The notes beneath the pieces are model-generated. The model was not told where the DNA came from, ran no database searches, and saw only the letters and a program-made list of their open reading frames with translations. Position numbers and translations under genes: made by a program. A DNA stretch of 45,690 nucleotides, taken from assembly GCA_029856365.1 (NCBI GenBank), contig JAHQWW010000023.1, forward strand, positions 1 to 45,690, given 5' to 3'. This document shows, one piece after another, positions 7,201-15,558 of the stretch (the stretch's first letter is position 1; every line of letters begins with the position of its first letter). The DNA comes from Candidatus Hodarchaeota archaeon. GTDB taxonomy: Archaea; Asgardarchaeota; Heimdallarchaeia; Hodarchaeales; Hodarchaeaceae.

Positions 7201-9540
7201 ATCGGGCAATATGTAGATGAGTTATTTGAACATAACATGGAAAAAATGATTAACGGGGTAAACTGCGAGATTCTACCACTTCAGGATAATATTCATACAG
7301 CCGATTTATTTTCAACGGATTTTAATAGCTTCTTTAATGTAAAACCAAGTCTTGTAAGTCGTCATGAAGCCCCTAAGTATTTCATAAAAATCCGATATTC
7401 AAATGGTAGGGAGGTTCTAGTTACACCAGAACATCCTGTTTTTGTATTTTCTGGTGAATACACTGATGAGGTTCCAGCTGAGCAAGTGAAAGAAGGGGCA
7501 TTCATACCTGCAGTTAGAATAATGGATTTTTACATTGACGAGACGTTAGATACTGTAATAGACCAAGGCCGAAAAAAAGCTAGATTACCTTCACAAATGG
7601 AGGTACCTCTTGCACGATTTTTAGGATTTTTTGCAGCAGAAGGGTATTCCTATAGAGGATCAGCCCTAGAAGTTGGATTAAGCAATACTGATACAAAAAT
7701 TACTTCAGATATGAGAAAATGTATACTAGATACTTTTAATCTTGAACCCATTGACAATATTAAACGGGGACGTGTTCTACGCATTATATCTAAATCTATA
7801 TTTAATTATATGCAAAATAATTTTCCTGAATTGATGAAAAAAAGTTTAGAGAAGCGTATCCCTCATAAAATCTTTATTTCTAATGAAGATAAAAAAATTG
7901 CATTCTTAAATGCTGCATTTCATGGTGATGGGGCCATTGAATCCGAGTCTCTTGCTTATTCAACCTCTTCTAAAAAATTGGCTGAAGATTACCAAGATCT
8001 TCTATTAAGCCTAGGAATTCATACAAGAATAAATTCAAGTGAATATCTCACACGTAAAAATAAAGAGAATAGGACACGTTATAAAGTTTATATTCGAGGA
8101 GACAATTTAGAATCTTTCTCCCAATTAGTTATTCCAGAAGTCAAAACTCCGAAGTTAAAATACTTTTTAGAACGCAGTCTTAAAACCCGAGGACATGATG
8201 TTTTACCATCAGGTGTAGGTTGTATCATTAAACGATGTATGAAGAAATTAGGTATTCCTTATAATGGATATTTCCAACAAGCGTTTAAAGAAAACTGTGG
8301 AATTACTATTCCAGTTATTAACCGTTATTTAAATCTCCTAAGCGCTAGAATTAATGAATTGAGGCTTGAAATACCATCTGTCACAAATATTCGACAGTTT
8401 AGGAATGTTACAAATTATTCTCAGCAAAGATTAGGCAAAATAACTGGAAATACTCGGGGGTCTATTGATTACATTGAAAGGGGGGGTTATATTCTTGAAA
8501 AAAGAAATCAGGTTTTATTGCAAGCGAAACAAGCTGTTATAGAAGAAATTAAAGATGTCCAAAAAGCATTATTGTATATTGAAAAGTTAAAACAGTTTCG
8601 CTGGTTACGGATTAATGATATTCAGCGCATTGGGAATTTTGGTCGAAATAAAACAGAATGGGTCTATGATGTTACTATATCTCCAACAAAGACTTTCATT
8701 AGTCATGGAATCATCCTTCATAATACGATATCTATAGCCAAAGCAGGAATAGTAGCTACCCTTAATGCTCGAACATCAATCCTAGCAGCGGCCAATCCTC
8801 GTAGGGGAAGGTGGAATCCCTTTAAAGCTACTGCAGACAATTTAAATCTTCCTCCAACCATTTTATCTCGCTTTGACTTGATTTTCGTTTTAGAAGATAA
8901 ACCTGATTTAAAGGAAGACCATGATTTAGCTTCCCATATTCTACGGCTTCACAAATCACAAACTCTTTCTACAAGCCCACCAATCGAACAGGATTTACTT
9001 CGTAAGTACATTGCTTATGCGAGACGAGAAATTCGCCCTCGCCTTTCAGATGAGGCCGGAGAACGTCTTTTAGAATATTACAAGGAGCTGCGGCTTTCAA
9101 GCGGGAAGATAGAAGAAGGCCAGCTAGAACCAATAGCCATAACTCCTCGTCAATTGGAATCACTAGTTCGATTAGCAGAAGCGCGAGCTAAAATGCGGCT
9201 AAGTACTGAAGTATCCTACGATGACGCGTCTGGTGCTGTTAATTTGATGAATGCCACGTTGGAGAAATTAGCAAAAGATACTGAAACAGGGAAATTAGAT
9301 ATTGATAAGTATTCTTCTGATATGAGTGCAAGATCAAGACGTCGTTTGGATCAGATTGATGCGTTGATTGATCGAATGTTTGAAGAAGCCGAGGATGAGG
9401 AACCAGTGGCGATTAAGGATATAATTGACAGAGCAGTAGAAGAAGGTCTCAGTAAGAATCAAATAGTGAAAGCTATCGACGAAATGACACGGCGCGGGAT
9501 ATTGTTTGAACCCCAACCAGGATATGTTAAACGGCCATAA
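4285..9540 (+). CDS. mcm: Replicative helicase MCM with two inteins
   Basis: The hexameric 3'-5' replicative helicase. Of 1751 codons, 1061 belong to two inteins; the spliced protein would be about 690 residues, the usual archaeal MCM length. N-terminal domain: zinc site C141, C144, C163, C168. AAA+ domain: Walker A GDPGTGKS (about 335-342), Walker B CIDEFDKM directly after intein 1, a short segment to EAMEQH, intein 2, then TISIAKAGI, sensor 1 in AAANPRRG and the arginine finger in SRFDL. A C-terminal winged helix ends the protein. I chose ATG 4285 over the in-frame TTG at 4279 because AAGGT (4274-4278) sits six bases before the ATG. It follows the GINS gene closely and precedes hel308 by 23 bases. 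Confidence 0.97.
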   Translation: MGFPFDLRGRFESFIEEFTDQDGQLYYQEKIREMETIGARSLYLSYNDLLIQDPKLAKETLVNPELSITAAEEVLRSKLVELNPEYLERIKQVHVRITNLSEKLLLRSLKTEHLEILTCFEGIVIGVTDAKPLLIRGHFKCASCGENQTVDFPEGIYAPPYQCRNEHCQRKGSLQLQLDRSDFIDWQKITLQEKPEELPPGQLPQSTSIHVLDDLVDHARPGDRVEIVGILKARASRLLKRGQLATYGKFFHGISISRETEEYVDIEISEEDELKIIDLSKSPYIIEKIRDSLAPSIYGHDLVKEAIASLLFGGSLKITPDGMKLRGESNILIVGDPGTGKSQIMKFISQLAPRALYTTGKGSTAAGLTAAVIRDQDTGEITLEAGALVLADQGIACLTGDARILVENRLIKIQDLFTEQKAFETLSNNEIVEITELNFNTISINSEIKSIPSISSRIRRKQYAGNILEFTFNSGFTIKLTPDHKLLNGNSLNWKEAAEFKKGEFIVAPLKLPYKITPIYIFDILTNNWLVILNKNEKEELRKRVKMKYRSYSEFNKKYNITRDFLSGRSQIKIGILRKILNEFGIYKDWRLKCLKYGRKASGEILKVSMITPELAYFIGFIYGDGHVRISQKRSNVQITQSLVHKTQIKNIKNMFSRFSQRNLGEYYRKTSGAIGKQEFEGESVILYSNSNLLAYIYSYFTEKGLHNLLQLPDESLKAFIAGGLDSDGCVSIKKGKKGGRVYENVHVEFLLSNDQDENETFLLALRRFDCYAKLIKHKSIDRILITGRTDVKQLLNTVKQYSVKIRDIPLRKHIVSSTSGKIPRIPVALVSSKILTKVKKTILLQRGIYSTLYAYKNQQYQPSRQQLLKIKNRVREYLDDEILNQIDILTTRDYFLDQIIEIKTQKFTGYVYDCYVPQHHNYLCNGIIVHNCIDEFDKMRAEDRSAIHEAMEQHSYHPSFEITFSNGKKHPIGQYVDELFEHNMEKMINGVNCEILPLQDNIHTADLFSTDFNSFFNVKPSLVSRHEAPKYFIKIRYSNGREVLVTPEHPVFVFSGEYTDEVPAEQVKEGAFIPAVRIMDFYIDETLDTVIDQGRKKARLPSQMEVPLARFLGFFAAEGYSYRGSALEVGLSNTDTKITSDMRKCILDTFNLEPIDNIKRGRVLRIISKSIFNYMQNNFPELMKKSLEKRIPHKIFISNEDKKIAFLNAAFHGDGAIESESLAYSTSSKKLAEDYQDLLLSLGIHTRINSSEYLTRKNKENRTRYKVYIRGDNLESFSQLVIPEVKTPKLKYFLERSLKTRGHDVLPSGVGCIIKRCMKKLGIPYNGYFQQAFKENCGITIPVINRYLNLLSARINELRLEIPSVTNIRQFRNVTNYSQQRLGKITGNTRGSIDYIERGGYILEKRNQVLLQAKQAVIEEIKDVQKALLYIEKLKQFRWLRINDIQRIGNFGRNKTEWVYDVTISPTKTFISHGIILHNTISIAKAGIVATLNARTSILAAANPRRGRWNPFKATADNLNLPPTILSRFDLIFVLEDKPDLKEDHDLASHILRLHKSQTLSTSPPIEQDLLRKYIAYARREIRPRLSDEAGERLLEYYKELRLSSGKIEEGQLEPIAITPRQLESLVRLAEARAKMRLSTEVSYDDASGAVNLMNATLEKLAKDTETGKLDIDKYSSDMSARSRRRLDQIDALIDRMFEEAEDEEPVAIKDIIDRAVEEGLSKNQIVKAIDEMTRRGILFEPQPGYVKRP
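5473..7080 (+). mobile_element. Intein 1 of MCM (Walker B site), LAGLIDADG endonuclease
   Basis: A 536-residue intein inserted just before CIDEFDKM, so the Walker B motif is only joined to the upstream ATPase core after splicing. First residue Cys (CLTGDARILVEN, block A), block B histidine in LTPDHKLL, last residues VHN, and +1 residue Cys: a complete class 1 splicing set. The two LAGLIDADG-type helices are FIGFIYGDGHV and FIAGGLDSDGCV, each keeping its acidic residue, so the homing endonuclease may be active. The segment between blocks B and C (RDFLSGRSQIKIGILRKIL) looks like a helix-turn-helix. The Walker B site is a known insertion point in archaeal MCM proteins. Confidence 0.95.
7150..8724 (+). 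mobile_element. Intein 2 of MCM, Ser-start, LAGLIDADG endonuclease
   Basis: A 525-residue intein between EAMEQH and TISIAKAG. The left boundary is placed by comparison with the usual MCM string EQ(Q/H)T(I/V)SIAKAG. This gives a Ser first residue (SYHPSFEITFSNG), terminal HN and a Thr at +1, a less common but known combination. Block B histidine is in VTPEHPVF. LAGLIDADG helices are FLGFFAAEGYS and FLNAAFHGDGAI, both with an acidic residue. The late segment with NYSQQRLGKITGNTRGSI resembles a helix-turn-helix. Only 23 extein residues separate it from intein 1. If the junction lay one residue earlier (His first), splicing by the standard route would not work, which favours the Ser assignment. 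Confidence 0.9.
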
Positions 9541-9563
9541 AATTGATGTGATCTGGGGTATTT

Positions 9564-12500
9564 ATGCTTATTGAGTCACTTGCTTTAGATGATCGAATTA
9601 AAAGAGTAATTATCGAGAAAGATGGAATCAAAGAACTTTATCCTCCCCAGATAGAGGCTATTAACCAAGGATTATTGACAGGAAAAAACTTTGTTATCTC
9701 CATTCCCACAGCTGCAGGCAAAACATTACTTGCGGAAATGGCAGCTTTAAAGCATGTGATTGAACTTGGTGGAAAAGCCATTTATTTGTGTCCATTACGA
9801 GCGTTAGCATCAGAAAAATTTAATGATCTGAAACGGTTTGAAAATCTAGGAATTCGCGTAGCCATTACTTCTGGTGACTATGATTCCACTGATAGCTATC
9901 TTCCTAGATATGATATTATTGTTTCAACCAATGAAAAAATGGATGCACTTCTACGTCATCAAGTAAGCTGGATAAAGGATCAGGTCAGTCTTGTTATCAT
10001 TGATGAATGTCATTTATTAAATGATCAGCATCGTGGACCTACATTAGAAACTCTAATAGCCCGATTATTGATCGAAAATTCTCACTCTCAAATTATTGCT
10101 TTGAGTGCCACTATCGGAAATGCAGATGAACTGGCTGAATGGTTGAATGCAGAATTAGTTCAAAGCGTTTGGAGACCAGTCCCTTTAAAGGAAGGGGTTT
10201 TCTTTGAGGATCAAATAACTTATTCTGATTTCTCCTCTCGAGAAATACCCTTTCGCCGTAAAGATCAATTGCTTAATATCGCACTCGATTCAGTTCACTC
10301 CCAAGAACAAGTACTCATTTTTAATCCGTCAAGAAGGTCAGCAGTTGCTACAGCAGAAAGAATTGGTAAAAGTATTGAATCACTGATTGAACCAAGAGAA
10401 GCAAAACACTTAAATGACCTTTCCTCTCAAATTGTCCTTAATCTTTCTGACCCTCTTTCTTCAAAGTTAGCTGAAACTATTAAACGCGGAGTCACCTTCC
10501 ATCATGCAGGACTCAATACACGACAACGAGATTTAGTTGAAAAAGCATTCAAAAAAGGATTAATCAAGGTTCTCTGCGCCACACCTACGCTTTCATCTGG
10601 GGTCAATCTTCCTGCGAAGCGTGTTGTCGTTTCTAGTGTTTATAGATACTCAATCGAAGAGGGATCCCATCCTATCAAGACCTTAGAGTACAAACAAATG
10701 TGTTTAACAAAAAATTCAACTATCTTGACTCCCACATCTGATGAAAAGATTCAATCCTTAACCAAAGGTGATGTTGTAATAGGTTACTCTCCAGAAGCCC
10801 AATTAGTGCATGATGAAGTTAATGAAGTATTTGAAAGGACTGCTAAAGAACTATATACTTTAAAATCGTCTCTTGGTGTTGAATTAGTAGGAACTGCGGA
10901 GCATCCCGTTTGGACGCCTTTGGGATGGAGAAAAATATGTGAATTGAAAAATGGGGATCATATTGCTTATCTGAACAGGATAGAGAAAAGAATCAAGATA
11001 ATGCATATGCTTGACCTATTACCAAAAGAGGAAATATACGTACCTAATGCTAAATGGATTTTTGATGATGTGAAAGAGAAAACAAGTTGGGGAAAACACA
11101 AATTAGCAAAATATTTAGGAATAAACAATCCAGGGAGTCTTCATTGTTATAGAAAAGGCTTAAAAGCTACAAAATATCCTTGGATATTGAAACTGAAGGA
11201 TTTACTTAACATTAACAAACAAACGTTATATTCTAGAGTTAAAATTGTGAAAAGTAGATATGGAAATACGTTTAAAGTTGATTATTTAACACCAGAATTC
11301 ATGTGGCTTACTGGATTAACTGCAACAGATGGTAGTATAAGTGCTGTGAAGGACTCAAGAACAGGAAGCCTGACAGCTAGGATCCGTATATTCAATACTA
11401 ATCTAAAGATTCTAACAAAGGCAAAATCAATATTAGAATCATTTAATATAGATGTGGATATTAAAAAAGCACAAGCGCCTAATATCTTTTTAATTGAATT
11501 TGGTAACACCCTATTTGCAAAATTATTATTAAATTGTGGGATTTCATGGGAGAGGAAAACATATAATGTTTTTATACCAGATTTCTTTTATTCTTTGGAC
11601 AAAAAATTACTCTGGGCTTATTTTAGTGGCGTTTTTGATGGTGATGGTAATTTAACAATCCTTAAAGACTTATATCTTAATAGTGTAAGAATCTCTACAG
11701 CAAGTAAGGAATTTGCTATTGGTCTGCATAAACTTCTTTTGCATCTTGGAATTTTAAGTAAGATAACGACCCGATCCATTGATAATAAGACGATTTTACA
11801 TGGAAAAGAAGTACATTTCAAGGCAAAGAATTATATTGTGATTTTTAGGAAGAAGAAGGATTTAATTAAATTTAAAGAAAACGGATCGATTACTAAATGT
11901 GAAATCCCCGAAATAAAATACTCAAACTATCATAATGTCTACAAAAGAGGAGAGACAAAACTTCCTTTTGATTTTATAAAGATAAAAGAAATAAAGAGGA
12001 TTGATAAGAGAATTAAAGTCTATAACATCCAAACTAAAAAAACAAACACATTTTTTGCAAATAACTTCTTAGTTCACAATTGTGGCCGAGCCGGTCGGCC
12101 TCAATTTGACAACGAGGGAGAATCATTATTGTTAGCCAAGCAGCCAAGAGCAGTAAGTTGGTTGATGGATCGCTATATTCTCCGTGATCCAGAAGCTGTG
12201 TACTCAAAATTAGCTTCTAAACCTGCGTTACGTAGATCTATCCTAGGATTAATTGCATCAAAAGTGGTTAGTACTATCCCTGATTTATTATATTTTTTTG
12301 AAAAGACTTTCTACGGTTTTCAATTTGAGGCAGTATTCTTGGAGGGAAAAATCAGGGAGGTTGTTGATCTTTTTATAGTATGGGAAATGATTAGGCCTCT
12401 TGATGCAAATGAAACTCTCGAAGCTACCCTTTATGGTCGTCGTGTTAGTCAGCTCTATTTGGATCCCGAAACCGCAGCAACTATAGTAGAAGGCCTTAAC

Positions 12501-13172
12501 GGAGCTATTCAACAGTCTCGATCAAAAATTCATCCCGTAGCACTGCTTGACCTAATAGTTGGTACCCCTGACATGGTTACATTGTCATTTCGTAAGAGTG
12601 ACTGGAAAACAACAGAGAAAAGATTTGAACGATTCACTTCTAGACTGGTACGAGACGTTCCAGAAGCACACGAGATTGAATATGAGTTTCGTTTGCGTGA
12701 TTTCCGGACAGTTCTTTTCTTATGGGATTGGATAAAAGAATTACCAGTTGAACGAATCATTATGCGGTATAAAATTGGCTCAGGTGACGTTCAGCGAATA
12801 GTGGAAACAGCCACTTGGCTGGTATCTGCAACAGTTGAAATTGCTCATTTAAAGACAAGAAGTAATAAGAAATATCACATCCTAATGAAAGCTGCTCAAT
12901 CTCTAAGTGATAGAGTAAAGTATGGGATCAAAAGCGACGCGGTTAGTCTTACCAGAATTAAAGGAATTGGACGAAAAAGGGCTCGCATTTTGTTAGACCA
13001 TGGGATTCGTGATATAACCAAGTTATTAAACCTCACTGATACCGAATTGAGTCAGTTTCCAGGTTTTGGACCAGAATTGGCAAAAACCACTTTGAAATTA
13101 GCAAAGGAATTAATAGAACCAACTAAGAATGGAAGTAGTCCTGATGTTGGTTTAGAAGACTATATCTTTTAA
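9564..13172 (+). CDS. hel308: Hel308-type superfamily 2 DNA helicase with one intein
   Basis: A 3'-5' DNA helicase that works at stalled forks (Hel308/HelQ family). The Q-motif region YPPQIEAI leads into Walker A PTAAGKT (48-54), motif II DECH (147-150), motif III LSATIGN, motif IV/V FHHAGLNTRQRDLVE and ATPTLSSGVNLPAKRV, and motif VI split by an intein as KQM / CGRAGRP. The C-terminus has the ratchet-like helical region and a helix-hairpin-helix (IKGIGRKRARILLDHG, then FPGFGPELAKTTL). Removing the 460-residue intein leaves 742 residues, normal for Hel308. It starts 23 bases after mcm with GGGGT before the ATG, so a replication operon is likely. Confidence 0.95.
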   Translation: MLIESLALDDRIKRVIIEKDGIKELYPPQIEAINQGLLTGKNFVISIPTAAGKTLLAEMAALKHVIELGGKAIYLCPLRALASEKFNDLKRFENLGIRVAITSGDYDSTDSYLPRYDIIVSTNEKMDALLRHQVSWIKDQVSLVIIDECHLLNDQHRGPTLETLIARLLIENSHSQIIALSATIGNADELAEWLNAELVQSVWRPVPLKEGVFFEDQITYSDFSSREIPFRRKDQLLNIALDSVHSQEQVLIFNPSRRSAVATAERIGKSIESLIEPREAKHLNDLSSQIVLNLSDPLSSKLAETIKRGVTFHHAGLNTRQRDLVEKAFKKGLIKVLCATPTLSSGVNLPAKRVVVSSVYRYSIEEGSHPIKTLEYKQMCLTKNSTILTPTSDEKIQSLTKGDVVIGYSPEAQLVHDEVNEVFERTAKELYTLKSSLGVELVGTAEHPVWTPLGWRKICELKNGDHIAYLNRIEKRIKIMHMLDLLPKEEIYVPNAKWIFDDVKEKTSWGKHKLAKYLGINNPGSLHCYRKGLKATKYPWILKLKDLLNINKQTLYSRVKIVKSRYGNTFKVDYLTPEFMWLTGLTATDGSISAVKDSRTGSLTARIRIFNTNLKILTKAKSILESFNIDVDIKKAQAPNIFLIEFGNTLFAKLLLNCGISWERKTYNVFIPDFFYSLDKKLLWAYFSGVFDGDGNLTILKDLYLNSVRISTASKEFAIGLHKLLLHLGILSKITTRSIDNKTILHGKEVHFKAKNYIVIFRKKKDLIKFKENGSITKCEIPEIKYSNYHNVYKRGETKLPFDFIKIKEIKRIDKRIKVYNIQTKKTNTFFANNFLVHNCGRAGRPQFDNEGESLLLAKQPRAVSWLMDRYILRDPEAVYSKLASKPALRRSILGLIASKVVSTIPDLLYFFEKTFYGFQFEAVFLEGKIREVVDLFIVWEMIRPLDANETLEATLYGRRVSQLYLDPETAATIVEGLNGAIQQSRSKIHPVALLDLIVGTPDMVTLSFRKSDWKTTEKRFERFTSRLVRDVPEAHEIEYEFRLRDFRTVLFLWDWIKELPVERIIMRYKIGSGDVQRIVETATWLVSATVEIAHLKTRSNKKYHILMKAAQSLSDRVKYGIKSDAVSLTRIKGIGRKRARILLDHGIRDITKLLNLTDTELSQFPGFGPELAKTTLKLAKELIEPTKNGSSPDVGLEDYIF
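10701..12080 (+). mobile_element. Intein of Hel308 (motif VI site), LAGLIDADG endonuclease
   Basis: A 460-residue intein inserted in helicase motif VI, between KQM and CGRAGRP. First residue Cys (CLTKNSTILTP), block B histidine in GTAEHPVWTP, terminal VHN and +1 Cys make a complete class 1 set. LAGLIDADG helices are WLTGLTATDGSIS and FSGVFDGDGNL, both with acidic residues. The arginines of motif VI that contact ATP lie just after the junction, so an unspliced protein should be inactive. The region around KHKLAKYLGINNPGSLH is helix-turn-helix-like and may help target recognition. Confidence 0.95.
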
Positions 13173-13297
13173 ATAAAATAATGTCGTCAAACATCTTTTA
13201 CGACTTAGCTGAGAATTTCCATAAGCTTCTTTTTGCTTCTTGAATTCTTAATAATTACCATTATTTGAGTAAATACTCTTACTAGAGGAAGGAATTC

Positions 13298-14461
13298 ATG
13301 TTAGAAAACAATAAGAAACCTGATTTCATGCTTTCAGAGATGTTAGAACAGCCCAAAATTGTTGAGTCAATTTTTAATGATATTAATATAAAGAATATTG
13401 GAAAATTTTTGCTAGAAAGTGATATTGAACGAATCTATTTTACTGGGTCAGGCGATAGCTACTGTGCTGCTTGGTTTGGAGCGTATCTTGGCAATAAATG
13501 GCGTTCTGACCTTGATATGCGGCATTATGCTCCATTTGAATTTGTCAATTATCTCAATCCCCACTATTTAAAAAAGAGCATTGTGATTGGTCTTTCTGTC
13601 TCTGGAAACACTCCACGAGTAGTTGAAGCGCTCCGTTTTGCACATAAACATGGAGCAATAACCATTGGGATCACTGATAATCCACAAGGAAAGATTGCGA
13701 AAGAGGCTGATCTTACACTGTACATCCATTCTTCCCCTCCAGAAACATTAGAAACTTCTACATATGCAACGGAAGGTGCTAAAGAATATACGGGATACCA
13801 TCACGACGTAGCTCAAACTAAAACATATCTAGCAAATCTAGCAGTCCAAAGTAAATTAATAGCACACATTTCGTTACAAAAAGAAGTTAATCTTAATCAA
13901 GTCCAAGAAACATTCCAACTAGTTAAGAAGGTAATGGATCAACGACCAACTTTACTCAAACTAGGTGCCAACCTAGGTAATACAGCTGATAGAATCATTT
14001 TTGTCTCATCAGGGCCTAATGGTCCCACTGGACTATTTGGGGCCTATAAAATGTATGAATTCTCGTTGAATGGATTTGCTTGTGACATAGAGGAATATTG
14101 TCATACTAATTATTTTACAACAACAAAAAATAGTCTTGTCATATTCATAGCCTCTAATTCCTCCTCCTTTAATCGCATAATGGAGATTGAACCAGTGATT
14201 CGAGAAATAATCAACGCTAAAACTGTTGTTTTTATGAGCTCAAATTTTCAGAATACTCTGGATTCGCAATACATTTTTATAGAAACCCCCAAAGAGGAGG
14301 CGTTATCTCCTATGATTTATACCATTCCAATAGAATTTTTTTCTTATTCTATTGCAAGAAGTAAAGGATTCGATACAAACCAATTTCGAGGGGGATTAGA
14401 GACTGAAAAATATGTTTCAGGTTCTTATAAAACTATTAGACAATCAAAAATAAATTATTGA
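13298..14461 (+). CDS. Double SIS-domain sugar-phosphate isomerase-like protein
   Basis: A 387-residue cytoplasmic protein with two SIS domains, the fold of sugar-phosphate isomerases. SIS 1 contains YFTGSGDSYCAAWFG and the phosphate-binding Ser/Thr loop GLSVSGNTPRVVEAL, then ITIGITDNPQGKIAKEAD. SIS 2 contains IIFVSSGPNGPTGLFGAYKMYEFS and IEEYCHTNYF. This is the layout of the isomerase half of glucosamine-6-phosphate synthase (GlmS) and of fructosamine deglycases (FrlB). There is no N-terminal glutaminase domain, so glutamine-dependent GlmS activity is not supported. The start follows GAGGAAGGAATTC. It converges on endonuclease III with a 26-base gap. The exact substrate is unknown; hexosamine metabolism is the best guess. 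Confidence 0.75.
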   Translation: MLENNKKPDFMLSEMLEQPKIVESIFNDINIKNIGKFLLESDIERIYFTGSGDSYCAAWFGAYLGNKWRSDLDMRHYAPFEFVNYLNPHYLKKSIVIGLSVSGNTPRVVEALRFAHKHGAITIGITDNPQGKIAKEADLTLYIHSSPPETLETSTYATEGAKEYTGYHHDVAQTKTYLANLAVQSKLIAHISLQKEVNLNQVQETFQLVKKVMDQRPTLLKLGANLGNTADRIIFVSSGPNGPTGLFGAYKMYEFSLNGFACDIEEYCHTNYFTTTKNSLVIFIASNSSSFNRIMEIEPVIREIINAKTVVFMSSNFQNTLDSQYIFIETPKEEALSPMIYTIPIEFFSYSIARSKGFDTNQFRGGLETEKYVSGSYKTIRQSKINY

Positions 14462-14487
14462 ATACTCTTTTGGACTCATTTTCAGAT

Positions 14488-15207
14488 TTAACGGTGTTTT
14501 TGAACACCAATTTTCAAACAAGAGTCATAAATGACGCATTGACTGCATCTGGGACTGATTGGAGTACAAATATTTTGCCCCCATCTCACTAAAATGTCAT
14601 TGATTGGTATCCACCATTTTTTGGGTAAAATCTCCCTTAAAATCATTTCAACCCGATCCGCATCATGAAAGACAGGTTTATTGTCATTTTCACCTTTAAT
14701 AGGAACGATACCAATCCGTTGAGTAATACGAGCAACATGAACATCGACACATATCCCTGGTTTGTCAAATCCTTTTGTAATAACTAAATTGGCAGTTTTG
14801 CGGCCAACACCTTTAAAATTCGTCAATTCGTCTAGAGAATCAGGAACTTTACCATTATATTCTTTAATAAGTTTTTTACAAATTTCATGAATTGTCTTTG
14901 CTTTTTGTCGATAAAAACCTACAGAAAAGATGAGTTGTTCAAGTTCTACAAGAGGAATTGCTAGTATTTTAGCGGGGGTATCTGCTCGAGTAAAAAGTAG
15001 CTGACTTGCTTTGTGTGTCAATTCATCTTTCGTTCTTAAACTCAGTATAGTAGCTATCAGTATTAGAAACGGATCTTTGCGAGTTTTAGAAATGCTAGTC
15101 ACTAATGGATCTTTTAGCTCTTTTGTTACCTGTGATAATCTTGTCAAAATAATATCAATTTTTTCAGGGCTTAAAGAAGAATACTTTAGATTCATATTTC
15201 TAACCAT
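14488..15207 (-). CDS. nth: Endonuclease III (DNA glycosylase/AP lyase)
   Basis: A 239-residue base-excision repair enzyme that removes oxidised pyrimidines and nicks abasic sites. The helix-hairpin-helix with its catalytic lysine reads FKGVGRKTANLV, followed 18 residues later by the catalytic Asp in ICVDVHVARI. The C-terminal [4Fe-4S] loop has the exact spacing C-x6-C-x2-C-x5-C (CTPISPRCSQCVIYDSC). Length is slightly above E. coli Nth (211), with extra residues at the N-terminus. Two starts are possible: ATG 15207 or the ATG four codons later (MNLKYSS). It stands alone on the minus strand between a convergent SIS gene and a divergent small reading frame. Confidence 0.95.
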   Translation of the reverse strand: MVRNMNLKYSSLSPEKIDIILTRLSQVTKELKDPLVTSISKTRKDPFLILIATILSLRTKDELTHKASQLLFTRADTPAKILAIPLVELEQLIFSVGFYRQKAKTIHEICKKLIKEYNGKVPDSLDELTNFKGVGRKTANLVITKGFDKPGICVDVHVARITQRIGIVPIKGENDNKPVFHDADRVEMILREILPKKWWIPINDILVRWGQNICTPISPRCSQCVIYDSCLKIGVQKHR

Positions 15208-15384
15208 ATTTTAAGGATTATTTTCATCGAGTAAAGATATCTGAGGCTGAATTTACTGTTGCTCTATTAAGAATTTGTATTCTAATTTCCTTCGCATACC
15301 AAGAACTTTTTTATCTAAATACGATTCTATTAAACTGAGTGTATTGACAAAGACAAAAAGAAGGATCCTGATAAATTCGAACGG

Positions 15385-15525
15385 ATGTTTGCTGCCCAAT
15401 ATCTTGCTAAATACAATTATTTAAAGAGTAAAAAGCATTTACAGAGAGCTATTATAGAGGATACTGATCCAGAAGTAGTTCATTGCATTCGTAAACTACT
15501 TGAAGATAGAGAAGTTATTTCTTAA
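15385..15525 (+). CDS. Small hypothetical ORF (46 codons), possible remnant
   Basis: In an otherwise empty 350-base gap there is a plus-strand frame from ATG 15385 encoding a hydrophilic, helix-rich peptide (FAAQYLAKYNYLKSKKHLQR, then PEVVHCIRKLLEDREVIS). The frame is already open upstream with a lysine-rich run (KDKKKDPDKFER) but without an ATG, GTG or TTG in frame, and a TAA lies further up. It may therefore be the tail of a decayed gene or use a non-standard start. No Shine-Dalgarno sequence is seen. I recognise no family. The frame ends 34 bases before the convergent gene at 15559. Confidence 0.3.
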   Translation: MFAAQYLAKYNYLKSKKHLQRAIIEDTDPEVVHCIRKLLEDREVIS

Positions 15526-15558
15526 CGGGGTTGGCCAGAAATCTCTTTCCATCGGGTA

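Noticed and set aside
5473..12080. Free-standing homing endonuclease genes or insertion sequences
   Set aside because: The endonuclease motifs lie in frame within mcm and hel308 between complete splice blocks, with no inverted repeats or own starts.
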